The position numbers and the translations under genes were made by a program. From assembly GCA_004352715.1 (NCBI GenBank), contig SCFE01000053.1:2086292-2150291 (forward strand): 64,000 bases of DNA, in the 5' to 3' direction. Positions 33,501 to 44,761 of the stretch are shown here, piece after piece; the first letter of the stretch is position 1; each line of letters opens with the position of its first letter. A model generated the notes under the pieces. The model did no database searches. It worked only from the letters and a program-made list of their open reading frames with translations, and was not told the DNA's origin. The DNA comes from Hofstenia miamia (lineage: Eukaryota > Xenacoelomorpha > Acoela).

Positions 33501-35260
33501 CGCCTGTAAATATTACGTTTGCACAAATTAAGCACAAGAACGACACTCCCAATACCTATGAGGATCCAGAAAAGTGTAGGCAACAAAACACGGTGTCAAA
33601 TATGGAATTTTGCTTGACTATATTTATTTTATACTTGGCCGTAGCTGAGGTTTATAAACGCAGTTCAAAAATGCCTCAATTTCTGCGATCCAATGGTTTC
33701 CATATGCCAGTTTCATGTTTCAATCAATTCTTTGCTTTGTTAGTACCCATCTACTTGATTTTCATATGCAATTTCATATTCGTGTCAATCTCCACAACAT
33801 TGACCGATACATATCTCGGAAAAGTCCTTATTTCTTTGGTTTTTTATTTTTTTTATTCAATGGCTACTGCTGCTTACATCATGATTATCTCGAGGATTTT
33901 TTCTTCAAGCTTACTAGTGTTATTGTTTGTTTTTTTCATTCCATATTTGATGTACTCTTCGATTCTTTATGAAGGCGGCAATTACAATAGCTTGCCTTCC
34001 TACAAAGATCGGAATCAAGTCAACATATTTTTAGTAGTTCTTGGAATATTTCTAAGAATTCTGCCGTATCTTTTACCGAACGCTATGATCGGTAGACTTA
34101 AAATGAATTTTGAACCTGATAAGGATAATCAGAAGTATTTTAATGAAACTATTCTCATTTTTTTTCTTCACTTCTTTTTCTACTTTTGGGCAGCAATTGT
34201 GAACGACTCTTTAATTTTTCGATATATTTTCTACAAATTAAAAAGTCTCATTGAGAAATCTCCTGAAAAATTGAATCAAATGAGCGCAATAAGCGCTTCA
34301 GGTCTATTTTTCAAGTATAGAAAATATATTTTTCGCACCACTCTTGCAGTAAACAATTTAAATCTGGATGTACCAAGGCAAAAGTGTTATGGCTTGCTTG
34401 GAGTAAATGGTGCTGGTAAATCAACGACGTTTGAATTGTTGACAGGTAATAGCATTATACAGCAAGGTGATATATCATTAGTGGGCATTCGCCTTATTTC
34501 AAATCCATTTAAAATATTCGGCTATATTGGTTACTGCCCACAATTTGACGCATTGCCTGCACAACTGAACTCATATGAACTTCTTGAAATTTTTGCAGAA
34601 TCCCGTAGTATTCCAAAACTTTTACATAAAACGTATTCAGACTATCTCATAAATATCCTTGATTTAAAAAGACATGCATCTAAAGCAGCTGGAACCTACA
34701 GTGGTGGAAATAAACGGAAATTAACGACCGCTATCGCGTTCATAGGTTTTCCCAAAGTTATCTTCCTTGATGAAGCAACGACTGGAATTGATCCCATTAC
34801 CCGACTAAAAATGCAAAATTTAATAGAAACCGCCAAATCGCATGGGTCAACTGTTTTAATCAGCTCACACAGTATGGAAGAATGTGAGAATTCTTGCGAT
34901 GAAATTGCGATTATGGCTAAGGGAAAGATAGTTTGTCAAGGTTCAGGTACAGATCTTAAGAACAATTATGGCCGTTTCTATACGGTAGCTCTTCAATTGT
35001 CAACTGGAGATGATGAGAACATAAATACCGTTAAAAATTTAATGAAAGCAAAAATTGTTCTAAGTGAGGAAGAGTACACTGCTGGCTTGTGTGTGTATCT
35101 CTACTATAAAATTTCAAAAGACTCATGTACTTTAATTGATTTGTTTAATGAACTTTGGAATCTTAAAAGTCAAAAACTTATAAATGACTACACTGTAAGT
35201 CAATCTACATTGGAAACTATATTTATGGACATAGCTGAACAAGCTGAGCAACATGCTTGA
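30530..35260 (+). CDS. ABCA-family ABC transporter, copy B (intronless; NBD1 hidden by an assembly gap)
   Basis: A single uninterrupted frame encodes a full ABCA-type transporter. It has a membrane segment (residues 26-46), extracellular domain 1 (about 47-190), further membrane segments to about 410, then the start of nucleotide-binding domain 1 up to KTYS. The Walker A, signature and Walker B of that domain lie in the N run 31891-32596. The frame resumes at SKSGQTILISTHFMEEAEV (H-loop). Transmembrane domain 2 with its extracellular loop follows, then a visible second nucleotide-binding domain with Walker A GVNGAGKST, Q-loop GYCPQFDA, signature YSGGNKRK and Walker B VIFLDEATTG. By comparison with copy C the true length should be 1506 residues. 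Family members move lipids or sterols out of the cytosolic leaflet using ATP; the substrate here is unknown. The ATG at 30530 is supported by identity with copy C on both sides of it. It is probably functional, but the gap prevents certainty. Confidence 0.93.
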   Translation: MSTATFIHVVGALLWYHLFNQLRRIAATYVIPAILLLIFGGFSIFNYTKLDLSLSVPSTYLNEISWISTVYVIRNATVREEFKSVVETYDKISFNDSNESYEPNTMYVTMQDESTLNSRIQFFYPVDDSSYISTHLFSKGFKSMDFQYYYHNYYLRATKVFLEKTMNVQEVPYIYVSLEDHQLKLNELQGEILSALTLLYMNALYLMFFIFILNEMRVDYNLRVTDFFTFQGVSAFYQGIAWIIVQCIMALIYTVIACIIHFFPNKAGYYFIEFSNVPLLFTLMYIGFLECIGFALLCSKFVKTPLTMMIAIFLYVFAWMLSFTLQFLNMNRLLGSLFLFHPAIYANYAFTTYFTGEVSGIGSHWSNIATDFNNSELFTTSLLAIFYGLLGSFLYIALALYSYVFTKTVSFIKAKMISNTKEFQATELEIVNDEAQFENLKCTLKIQNLSKTYXXXXXXXXXXXXXXXXXXXXXXXXXXXXXXXXXXXXXXXXXXXXXXXXXXXXXXXXXXXXXXXXXXXXXXXXXXXXXXXXXXXXXXXXXXXXXXXXXXXXXXXXXXXXXXXXXXXXXXXXXXXXXXXXXXXXXXXXXXXXXXXXXXXXXXXXXXXXXXXXXXXXXXXXXXXXXXXXXXXXXXXXXXXXXXXXXXXXXXXXXXXXXXXXXXXXXXXXXXXXXXXXXXXXXXXXXXXXSKSGQTILISTHFMEEAEVLSQRAAIISKGHLKAIGSPDYLKSVNGSSYVLSVPRENPGANYTRVCPNIQSIDKAKGKYRIPKSDVQLIPNLLAQLDKENTIYNISASTIEDVFVRMSEPQLEELNSSLDLINEKEKKEGITERLCNSFYASVLIDIVSVYLSIKKIIPLLLFMFFCIGIQVLTFSICNIERASSSTDKNDVVLGLEKYSNHKILISGNGSVSAFKQYLISRSFNVEIVQDVATSLSSVAAKDMYKYIYDYPFGIEVQPSGYKCIFNSKVVFAAPDCLLMVYNFLYYQANSSPVNITFAQIKHKNDTPNTYEDPEKCRQQNTVSNMEFCLTIFILYLAVAEVYKRSSKMPQFLRSNGFHMPVSCFNQFFALLVPIYLIFICNFIFVSISTTLTDTYLGKVLISLVFYFFYSMATAAYIMIISRIFSSSLLVLLFVFFIPYLMYSSILYEGGNYNSLPSYKDRNQVNIFLVVLGIFLRILPYLLPNAMIGRLKMNFEPDKDNQKYFNETILIFFLHFFFYFWAAIVNDSLIFRYIFYKLKSLIEKSPEKLNQMSAISASGLFFKYRKYIFRTTLAVNNLNLDVPRQKCYGLLGVNGAGKSTTFELLTGNSIIQQGDISLVGIRLISNPFKIFGYIGYCPQFDALPAQLNSYELLEIFAESRSIPKLLHKTYSDYLINILDLKRHASKAAGTYSGGNKRKLTTAIAFIGFPKVIFLDEATTGIDPITRLKMQNLIETAKSHGSTVLISSHSMEECENSCDEIAIMAKGKIVCQGSGTDLKNNYGRFYTVALQLSTGDDENINTVKNLMKAKIVLSEEEYTAGLCVYLYYKISKDSCTLIDLFNELWNLKSQKLINDYTVSQSTLETIFMDIAEQAEQHA
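31891..32596. other. assembly gap (706 N) inside ABCA copy B
   Basis: The gap falls within nucleotide-binding domain 1. In copy C the equivalent stretch is 496 bases, so the N run is 210 bases too long if the paralogues are collinear. Both lengths leave remainder 1 on division by 3, which is why the frame still appears open. Confidence 0.85.
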
Positions 35261-36052
35261 CTTAATTTTGAAATTTCCTTCCCCGTTCATTTTTTTAAAT
35301 CTTAGCATTTGTGGACGTTTGTGTAAGTATTTTTGGTGGTTTTTGTTTGTTATTATATGTTATTTTCAATATTAGTGTAGCTTACTAGAAATTTGGCTAA
35401 GAATTTAATATAGTTTTTTCGTTTGTTGGTAGTCACTTATATAGCTATTTGAATACTTATACTAAAATAAGGTATCCTGATTGGTATGCGGGGCCTGTCT
35501 CTTGTTCGGCTTCCGTATCTAGTACCGCTTAGTATCTTAAGCATTAAGCGTTTCATTTGTTTAGAAATATTAGAATGTATATTAAATTTGTTATATTTAG
35601 TTTTATGCCAATTAAATAATTTCTAAGTGGCTGAAGCAGTGAATAGTACCAAAATTACCTTTTCGGTACCGGACTCAAAGAGAATTTTGGGAACTGGGAC
35701 CGGGACTAAATATAACTGGTCGTGCAGATCTCTAGCTTACAAATATTTTTAATGAACAAAAATTTGTTCCACATTTTTTGACAATTAAAATTGAACGAAC
35801 TCTCCAAAATAATTAGTACCATTGGCAAAATTTTGATACATTTCTTAAAGTTTAGCATAACAAATTCAATGAGAATTTACCAATTCATCATTTAATCAAT
35901 AACGTATTGGTAAATATTTTGTTAGCAATTGGTTTTAACATTTGCTTTAAGCAACGATTTAGCATGATGTTCTCTACAAATGTGTTTGATTCGGAAATTT
36001 TTCCGCATGCTGTGCGGCAAGCTTGGCTGTTGTACTTTTATGAATCTGTTTT
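35261..36052. other. 3' flank of ABCA copy B
   Basis: Non-coding. Bases 35797-35843 match (inverted) the 3' flank of copy C at 49373-49420, so the duplication reached at least about 580 bases beyond the stop codon. A hAT-like fragment lies at 35640-35732. Confidence 0.6.
35640..35732. mobile_element. hAT-like element fragment
   Basis: Repeated GGTACCGG/GGGACCGGGAC-type words end in gtgcagatctcta. Read inward this is TAGAGATCTGCAC, the form of a hAT terminal repeat. The opposite end was not located. The arrangement resembles the fragment at 4288-4393. Confidence 0.4.
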
Positions 36053-36337
36053 GTATATATATATANNNNNNNNNNNNNNNNNNNNNNNNNNNNNNNNNNN
36101 NNNNNNNNNNNNNNNNNNNNNNNNNNNNNNNNNNNNNNNNNNNNNNNNNNNNNNNNNNNNNNNNNNNNNNNNNNNNNNNNNNNNNNNNNNNNNNNNNNNN
36201 NNNNNNNNNNNNNNNNNNNNNNNNNNNNNNNNNNNNNNNNNNNNNNNNNNNNNNNNNNNNNNNNNNNNNNNNNNNNNNNNNNNNNNNNNNNNNNNNNNNN
36301 NNNNNNNNNNNNNNNNNNNNNNNNNNNNNNNNNNNNN

Positions 36338-36368
<31 letters not shown>
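36053..36368. repeat. (TA)n microsatellite broken by a 272-base gap
   Basis: TA tract on both sides of N run 36066-36337. Confidence 0.9.
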
Positions 36369-36372
<4 letters not shown>

Positions 36373-38968
36373 CAATGAATTATTAAAAATACTGGAGAAT
36401 TTATAAATTGAAACGTTTAGAAAAATGTGAATAAAATTTGTAATTGTTGCCGCTTTGCTGTTAAGCTTCCGTGAGTAAATTTGAACACAATATTTGACCA
36501 CATTCTAGTCTTAATCAGACAATTTTTGTAAGAAAATCCACGTATCTTATGCGTTCATTCATTTTTCTTCCACAACAAAAAGTTGATAATACTAATTACC
36601 TAGTAATCAGTGACAGATTTTTTTTCATTTATGAATCGATTTAAACTTTTCCTCTACAGCACAAAGCGAGCTTCAAGTTAGGTGTGCACTAGATAACAGT
36701 TTTTCTAGTGAAACTGCAGCTAAAATATGAAAACTTTTTATTTATTATATTAATATTTTTCGAAGACTGAAAAGTACTTCTTAATGACATTTCTTAATTG
36801 ACGCAGTTCTGCTTTATTCAATTCTCTTGTTTTGAATATAATTGCCAATCTAGTTTTAGAAATCAACACAAATAATATTAAAACCAGAGATAACAAGAGC
36901 TGACCCCTGCATTATCTGAGGTACGAGAATTTTTAGATCAGGATTTTTGTGTGACAACCAAACGGTATTCAGTGTTTTCAAGGACAATTATGTTATTCTT
37001 TTTAGGTTAAAAATGCAAGCATGTTTATTGTAAGATTCAAAAACTCAAATCTTGCAAAAATATAAACAAAATTGGAATATTCCTGAAGCAACAAATATGT
37101 ATTTCATTTTGTACTTTTTTCTTTACAATATTTCAATTTATTTAAGCAAAAGCTTGATAAAATAGAATGATTTAGAAATTCCTTCAAATTTTAACATTAG
37201 AAAAATTGTACACGTACATAAATGCATCTCATTTCTCTGTGAAAAATAACTAATTTCTATAAAGTATTGTGCTGGAAATAAATAAATAAAACCATTTTAG
37301 CCATAACTCATAAATATAAGAATAACACAAGTCATAATTCTCATAAAAGTGATTATAAGGGTGTTTGATTTTTTTCTATTAAGTTGTAATATAAAAAAAT
37401 GCTACTTAAATTATGATTTCGAATGTACAGGTGATTATGTAAAATAGAAAATAGCTCTTTAGAAAATTTCAACTAACTCATTTTACTAAACATAGCTTAT
37501 GTTTAAACGTGTATTCTCGTAACATCTCGAGGGTAATAATTTTGAATTTAGCAGTTTTGAAATACATTGAAATCGCTAGATAAGATTTAGTCTTAATATG
37601 CATGTCCAATTTTATTGACATTAAATTAGGACATAGTGATGCATAAGAGAATGCGCTCCTCATTTGTGAAGAATAGCTGAGACACTTGAGAACTAGAACT
37701 GCGTACTAGTAAACGAAAATACAAAATTTACTTAAAATACATCATACACGAAATTTACGACCTTTAGATATAATCGGAAATGCATAACAGCAAAAATTAT
37801 GAAATACCATGCATGCACAATGCAGGGAATTGTTGGTAGGTGTTAATTACGTGCGCAGAGGTTGTTACTGACCCATTTGTGTTATTCAATGCTGGTTAGT
37901 ATTGAAGGAGATAACATTTTTATTTCTGACTCAAAAGCATCCTAAAAAATTTCCCATATAATCTCTGAAAACTATCAAATGTTATTGATTGCGGCAAAAA
38001 AAATCCAGCTCATGCCATCAGTTCCGTTCAAAATAAATTAGCCGTGTTTTTTGCCGTAGTTTGTGCTTTTTACTGCAAATTTAAATGGAACGATTAAAAC
38101 ATGCTCATAGTACGAACAATTATTAAAATGGTTAAAGCGACAACGTTTTAAAAACAAAATTCAAATAAAAATTTTGGAAATAAATTGTTAATCATATGTT
38201 CAGAAATGAATTTTAGCTGAGATTTTCGCCGTAAGGCAAAATCTTTGGCTGTAGCCGGCCATTGCCGTGGCTGTGGCCGCAGCAAATTGTTTGTCGCGGC
38301 TACTTTTGTGGCTATGCCCACAAAACACTAATAACAATATGAAGAAATTCCTCAATTTGAATTGCCTGATATTGACAGCTATTCATCTAATAAAAAATTG
38401 CAAAACGAATGCAATCTTCTCCTTCAATTAGGTAAATCGTTATTTGCATTTAGGTCTAGAAATGGCAAAAAATTTGAAAAACGAATTTTATAAGTAATCC
38501 ACTCTCAGTTAACAATGGAAGATGGAATAGCAAAGCCATTTTCTGTTTATTTTAAGAAATAATGATGTAGTTGAGGTAAATTTGTTCATTTTGAATTATT
38601 GTTGATACAATCATTGATTGGGCCATTTGAATAGATGTTCATTTGTATGCAAAAAGCTCAAAATGCCATTGGGAAACATGAATAATGCGGTAATGTAAAT
38701 TAAACAAATCAAATCAACACGCAAACATATTATTTCAATAAATAGCTAAAAAATTCAAAATCAGTAGTAAATTTAGAACATTCTCGATTATTAAATTAAT
38801 TTCTCTGTTTGTTTGTTGGTAAATGCAAATTTTCAATAAAACAACTCAAATAAATATCTCAATATTTAAGAAAGCTAAAAGTCAATGGTTTTATCTAACA
38901 CAAAACTAAATAATGGTTCCACTAACTGGATGGGTCGAAATTGAATAACTCAAAGTAGTGCAATTTTA

Positions 38969-38969
<1 letters not shown>
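36369..38969. other. non-coding AT-rich stretch
   Basis: No gene recognised. Bases 38240-38320 are locally GC-rich with recurring ggctg/gccg words, possibly an old repeat fragment. Confidence 0.4.
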
Positions 38970-39021
<52 letters not shown>

Positions 39022-40144
39022 AATATTAATAATAAATTGTATTTGTCTAAACATTTTTATATAGTATTTGAAAAAAACTAAAGATTATAATAATATTGCC
39101 AAAACATTAAGCAACTACTTGCTAGTTCAAAAATAACCTGTAATGTTTTAGATATTTTAAATTTATATTTAAAAATTTTAAAGAAATATAAACAAATAAA
39201 TTTTTTTGAATGGTTATTCAAATCCTTTATCGGAAATTTATTTTTACAAAGCTTTCATCCATTATTATTTTGCGGCAATTGACTACTTCTGCAACATTGA
39301 AATTATGCTTTGCATTTTACATTAATCACTATAACTTCATGAACATAGATTATAAAGATGAATATTTTAAATATAAATACAAATTTAGAAATTCTTACTT
39401 GATTCGAAAGGCGTTGTAGCTAAAGATTCATTTAGTGAAAATTTATATTTTTATTATATATATATATATATATTAATATCAATAGTAAATTGTAATTGTC
39501 TCTAAACATTTTTATGTAGTATTTGAAAAATTCTAAACATTATAATGATATTGCCAAAACATTAAGCAACTACTTGCTAGTTCAAANATACAATTTTAGA
39601 AATTCTTACTTGATTCGAAAGGCGTTGTAGCTAAAGATGCATTTAGTGAAAATTTATATTTTTAAAATATATATATATATATTTAAATATATATATATTA
39701 ATATCAATAGTAAATTGTAATTGTCTCTAAACATTTTTATGTAGTATTTGAAAAATTCTAAAGATTATAATGATATTGCCAAAACATTAAGCAACTACTT
39801 GCTAGTTCAAAAATAACCTGTAATGTTTTAGATATTCTAAAATTTATATCTAAAAATTTGAAAGAAATTAAAACAAATAATTTTATTTGAATGGTTATTC
39901 AAAACCTTTATCGGAAATTTATTTTGACAACGCTTTCATCCATTATTATTTTGCGGCAATTGACTACTTCTGCAACATTGAAATTATGCTTTGCATTTTA
40001 CATTAATCACTATAACTTCATTAACTTAGATTTTAAAGATGAATATTTTAAATATAAATACAATTTTAGAAATTCTTACTTGATTCGAAAGGCGTTGTAG
40101 CTAAAGATGCATTTAGTGAAAATTTTTATTTTTAATATATATAT

Positions 40145-40194
<50 letters not shown>

Positions 40195-40268
40195 TATCAA
40201 TAGTAAATTGTATTTGTCTAAACATTTTTATATAGTATTTGAAAAAAACTAAAGATTATAATATTATT
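38970..40268. repeat. tandem repeat array: units of about 430 bp separated by (AT)n tracts
   Basis: Unit A (39019-39450) and unit C (39699-40133) are near-identical over their whole length. Unit B (39473-39660) has only the two ends, joined at an ambiguous base (39587). Unit D (40191-40268) is the first 75 bases of a unit. All are separated by AT tracts. A 69-codon open frame recurs in A (39210-39419) and C (39891-40100), but all seven visible differences between the two change the residue, which argues against a coding role. Confidence 0.9.
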
Positions 40269-40279
40269 CCTGAGATAAT

Positions 40280-41088
40280 TGTAATAAGCAATCTACTTTA
40301 TATATAAAGTTGATTATATCTTCGTCCTTTTCTAGTTTGCATGCATAGAGTTGCCATCAATACTGCTTTCACATGTATTCATTGTCAAAGTGTTCATTCA
40401 TGGCTGTTACCAGCTTATCATAATCTGTTTTGAGGTTGGCATCTAAGTTAAATTACACCTGTAAAGCTCTGTCTTTTTGAAAGAGAGGCAGTTGTGTAGC
40501 TTCATTTTGTTTGGTTCCATGCTGTTTTACAAGATAAATTTCAAAAAGAACTATCAATTCTCAAAAGGTTTGTCCTCTAATATCGAAATTTAATGTGAAA
40601 TATTAAGGCATTTTTTGCAATTTAAGATCAGTCTTTAGATGGTGGTCTGGTAACATTTTTAGAAAAATATTGTGAGGGCTTACTACCAGAGGTGAAGCTG
40701 CATGGGGCGAAATTGGCCAGAAGCTGGATGGGTTTGGTGGAGACAATGAAGGGGTGAATCCTTGTGATGGTTCAGTATAAGCCATAGAATGGGCTGCTTG
40801 TGCTGGTTAGTTTAGGTTAGTCTTTAGGTTTATAAGATTAGTTATAGTATCTAATATGTTGTTACGAAATACATTTAGTTTCTCCTGCATAGATGTTTCA
40901 AAGAGGGAAAACTGTTCCTGTTTTACATAGTTGGGGGTGTTCTGAGATTGGTAGGATGACATTTGGTGATTTTCCAAAGCTTGCATTCTAGATTCCATAT
41001 CTTTAAGTTTTTCAGCTAGATTTAACACAATTTCAACTATTTCGGTTTTTGTTAAGGCTTTTAGTGCAGATTGAGTATAAGAAATCAT
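40280..41088 (-). pseudogene. retrotransposon gag remnant (Gypsy-like)
   Basis: One minus-strand frame with about six in-frame stops runs from 41088 to about 40280. The N-terminal part (41088-40807) is predicted coiled coil (EIVLNLAEKLKDMESRMQAL). A proline-rich stretch follows (40785-40690). The C-terminal part reads FDIRGQTF, IYLVKQHGTKQNEATQLPLF, YDKLVTAMNEHFDNEYM and LYACKLEKDEDI, the pattern of LTR-retrotransposon gag core proteins. No protease or polymerase lies nearby and no LTR was found. Decay is by nonsense changes only; the frame itself is kept. Confidence 0.6.
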
Positions 41089-41611
41089 TTTCAGTATTCA
41101 GTATTAGACCAGATAAGAGAGGAGTAGCATAGTAGTAATAAATTAGCAGTAGTGTTTTTCAAAATATGATATTGCAAGACGCGTCCTTAGTAGGGTAAAG
41201 TTGAGCAGAAAAGTAAGTATTGTAATTGGTGAGGCTTTGAATAAAGAATAAATGAATTACTTACAAGTTCAAATAGGTGTCAAAGTTTTCATAAAGAGAT
41301 TTTTCCTGAAAATTTTAAGAACAGTTTCTAGGTTGGTTTCTTTTAACATTCATGGTTCACCATCTAGAATCATCAGAGTTAGCATAAAAATATTAGAAAG
41401 TATAATGCAGTAACGTGATGAGAGCATAGTATCTACTATTGCATAGGGTGACATTTTCCACGATTTGCCAATACAAAGGAAATAAATTACAATAGCTGGT
41501 TAATTTCTGCTTCATCACATAGCCCTACCAATGTGGCACCTAAGACATAAAACAACTGGACTTAAATAGTTGGCCAAAGGAATTGCATTTTGTAAAATTC
41601 TTGGTATTGAA
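41089..41611. other. non-coding stretch
   Basis: Nothing recognisable between the gag remnant and the Tigger-like element. Confidence 0.35.
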
Positions 41612-43751
41612 GTGGGGGTAATTTGGTGACTAGTGGGGTAATATGGTGAACATGGATAAAATGGTTGTATATTGCCAAAAATTAACTTAGACCATTATGA
41701 ATATGGATAAAATGGTTGTATATTGCATAAAATGATTGTATATACAATTAAGTCTCACAAACAACACATAATGTTACACTGAAGCAGCTTTCACACACCC
41801 AAGATGTGCACTCAATGCATTAGAAGAAGTCCCGAGGGTTTTCACTTCCATGCATCTTTTCTCAAATATTACACTTACTTTCCTCAACTTGGTGCTCTGT
41901 TGGTACTTTTCACTTCGTTCCTCCTTGCTTAGGCTTTCTCGGAGCCCTCTTCCTGCATGTACAATCCTTTTTGTTGCAAAACTCCGGTGTTGTGACTTTC
42001 GCCAGGTGTTTCCTCTCATGTATTGGATTGCCCTTCTTCTGAGGTGATAGCACAAGGATTCGAATATCAACTGCATCCTCAGTGTGGTGGACATCAGGGT
42101 GAGTAATCAATGTTGGTTGGAACTTTGCAAGGATTGGTGATGGGTCCTCCATAATAAAAGATGGTGCTAACTCATAATCAGCAGACATTGTTGGATTTCT
42201 AGTGGGGTAGAGGCCGCAGTGCCTGAAACCAGATATCAGAAGCGTTTGATTGTACTTTATCTTGGCCCAAACTGGGTTGAAGACAGCATAGAACTCTACT
42301 TTGCTCAACACCACTTTGTCTCCTTCCGCAAGAAACTTCCTAACTTCATCTCCCCATAAACTCTTCAGAAGTGCATTAAAATTTGTATCCATTGGTTGGA
42401 GTCTGTGGCTGGAATGAGGTGGCAAGCAAAACAGCTCGATCTGATTAGCTACGCAGTAATCAATAGCTTCAATTGTTATGTGTAATCCATGCTCATCAAT
42501 GATCAATACTGTTGGCAATTCAGCCTCAAAGTTAGCATTCTCATTAAAATGCACCAAAAAATTAACAAATATGTCCGAATCAATATATCCACTTTTGGAA
42601 TGGTAGATGTTCATACCCATTGGGTAGTTGAGTGGATTGCGTGGGGCTGGTCTCTTGAAAATTAGAAATGGAGGCAGAAAATCACCATTTGCGTTTCCAC
42701 ATGGCAGAAATGTCACATTCAGCGACTTGAATAGTCTGTACTACAGGAGTCCCTCGTTGCACTACAATTTTCCGACTGCAGTTGGGTATGGACGCCAATC
42801 CCGTCTCATCACAGTTATATAATAATTGAGGCTTATTTGAGACGCCATATTTGGTGTAAAAGTCAGCTAACTCAACAAAAAAGTCCGAAATCCGACCTTC
42901 AATAAACGCCTGAGCTCTTGAAGCAGAGATATTCTCAGGTACGCGAAGTGATAATGATGTGCCTATTTTTTCAGACCTCTAACAAAATCCTTGCCATCAA
43001 TCATGGCTGGCACGACCATTGATAACCCACGATTGCAGGACACATTGTGGAAGCCACGTTTTGCCAAGTAGAGAATGCGATCATGGCGAACAGTCTCTTG
43101 ATTCAGTCTGAAGATTGTTCGGACACTTCCAGAATTGTCTCTATTGACATGTCTAACAAATGTTTCCCGTGGAATGCCAAGTTCTCTGACAGCATCAGGC
43201 AGTCACATGGTTCCATTTTTCTCAGCTTTTACAGCTTACTTCAAAGATGTGGAGCCATAAATTCCGTGGTGGGTCGTTTGACATACTTTCATGGCATCTA
43301 AAAACAAAATTGATTAGAAAAAACGATCCTTTAAACCACTGCAGAAATTCAGCATTTTACCCCAACATGTACTGAGCAAATTAAGGGACAATTTTTTGGA
43401 ATACAGAATGCAAATTTTTGTTTTTAATGCTGTATACCAGAGCTACGCTACATGCCTTGCTATGGTCGTCTTCTGACTGTGGTAATAGCAGATTTCGCCT
43501 GTTGGTATCCGATTGTGCTGCACATGTGATGTCTGAAATAATGACACAAGCTGATTGCACAGTTCTACGAAGTGCTTGCCACATTCAGTGGTAATGAAAC
43601 TCTGCTAGTCTGAGGTAGTCAATGTAACCGACCAATCAGAGGGCACAACACTTTGCTTTGTGATATGAATCTGTCGCTCAATTAATTACAATTTATATCA
43701 TTGCATTAACCAAATTACCCCACTCACCAATTCACCCCACTCTACCCTATA
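41612..43751 (-). mobile_element. pogo/Tigger-like DNA transposon, inserted next to a TA tract
   Basis: The left end (41612-41651) carries two copies of a gtggggtaatwtggtga word. The right end (43708-43751) carries the complement (ccaaattaccccactcacca, then ttcaccccactctaccc) and abuts a (TA)n tract, fitting TA target choice. It encloses a broken transposase. Confidence 0.75.
41910..43301 (-). pseudogene. Tigger/jerky-type transposase pseudogene
   Basis: The minus-strand ORF 42716-41910 has LPPFLIFKRPAPRNPL, YHSKSGYIDSDIFVNFLVHF, VLIIDEHGLH (second catalytic aspartate region) and IELFCLPPHSSHRLQPMDTN, the DDE_1 wording of pogo/Tigger transposases. A basic cysteine-containing tail follows (CNKKDCTCRKRAPRKPKQGG). 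Upstream in other frames are ISASRAQAFIEGRISDFF and LLYNCDETGL (first aspartate, about 42830), and further frame-broken N-terminal sequence to about 43301. The frame breaks several times, so it is dead. Confidence 0.85.
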
Positions 43752-44761
43752 TATATATATANNNNNNNNNNNNNNNNNNNNNNNNNNNNNNNNNNNNNNN
43801 NNNNNNNNNNNNNNNNNNNNNNNNNNNNNNNNNNNNNNNNNNNNNNNNNNNNNNNNNNNNNNNNNNNNNNNNNNNNNNNNNNNNNNNNNNNNNNNNNNNN
43901 NNNNNNNNNNNNNNNNNNNNNNNNNNNNNNNNNNNNNNNNNNNNNNNNNNNNNNNNNNNNNNNNNNNNNNNNNNNNNNNNNNNNNNNNNNNNNNNNNNNN
44001 NNNNNNNNNNNNNNNNNNNNNNNNNNNNNNNNNNNNNNNNNNNNNNNNNNNNNNNNNNNNNNNNNNNNNNNNNNNNNNNNNNNNNNNNNNNNNNNNNNNN
44101 NNNNNNNNNNNNNNNNNNNNNNNNNNNNNNNNNNNNNNNNNNNNNNNNNNNNNNNNNNNNNNNNNNNNNNNNNNNNNNNNNNNNNNNNNNNNNNNNNNNN
44201 NNNNNNNNNNNNNNNNNNNNNNNNNNNNNNNNNNNNNNNNNNNNNNNNNNNNNNNNNNNNNNNNNNNNNNNNNNNNNNNNNNNNNNNNNNNNNNNNNNNN
44301 NNNNNNNNNNNNNNNNNNNNNNNNNNNNNNNNNNNNNNNNNNNNNNNNNNNNNNNNNNNNNNNNNNNNNNNNNNNNNNNNNNNNNNNNNNNNNNNNNNNN
44401 NNNNNNNNNNNNNNNNNNNNNNNNNNNNNNNNNNNNNNNNNNNNNNNNNNNNNNNNNNNNNNNNNNNNNNNNNNNNNNNNNNNNNNNNNNNNNNNNNNNN
44501 NNNNNNNNNNNNNNNNNNNNNNNNNNNNNNNNNNNNNNNNNNNNNNNNNNNNNNNNNNNNNNNNNNNNNNNNNNNNNNNNNNNNNNNNNNNNNNNNNNNN
44601 NNNNNNNNNNNNNNNNNNNNNNNNNNNNNNNNNNNNNNNNNNNNNNNNNNNNNNNNNNNNNNNNNNNNNNNNNNNNNNNNNNNNNNNNNNNNNNNNNNNN
44701 NNNNNNNNNNNNNNNNNNNNNNNNNNNNNNNNNNNNNNNNNNNNNNNNNNNNNNNNNNNNN
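43749..44761. repeat. (TA)n tract followed by an exactly 1000-base gap
   Basis: The N run 43762-44761 is exactly 1000 bases, a conventional placeholder for unknown length. Continuity between the two sides is therefore a scaffolding inference, and spacing across it should not be trusted. Confidence 0.9.

Noticed and set aside
35381-35740. A complete hAT element bounded by tagcttac repeats
   Set aside because: The 8-base word does recur at both places, but the putative left end (tagaaatttgg) does not match the right terminal repeat, so only a fragment is claimed.
39210-40100. Two near-identical 69-codon frames (39210-39419, 39891-40100) as a duplicated small gene
   Set aside because: All seven differences change the amino acid, they lie in a tandem repeat, and the middle copy lacks the frame. 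This is repeat evolution, not coding constraint.
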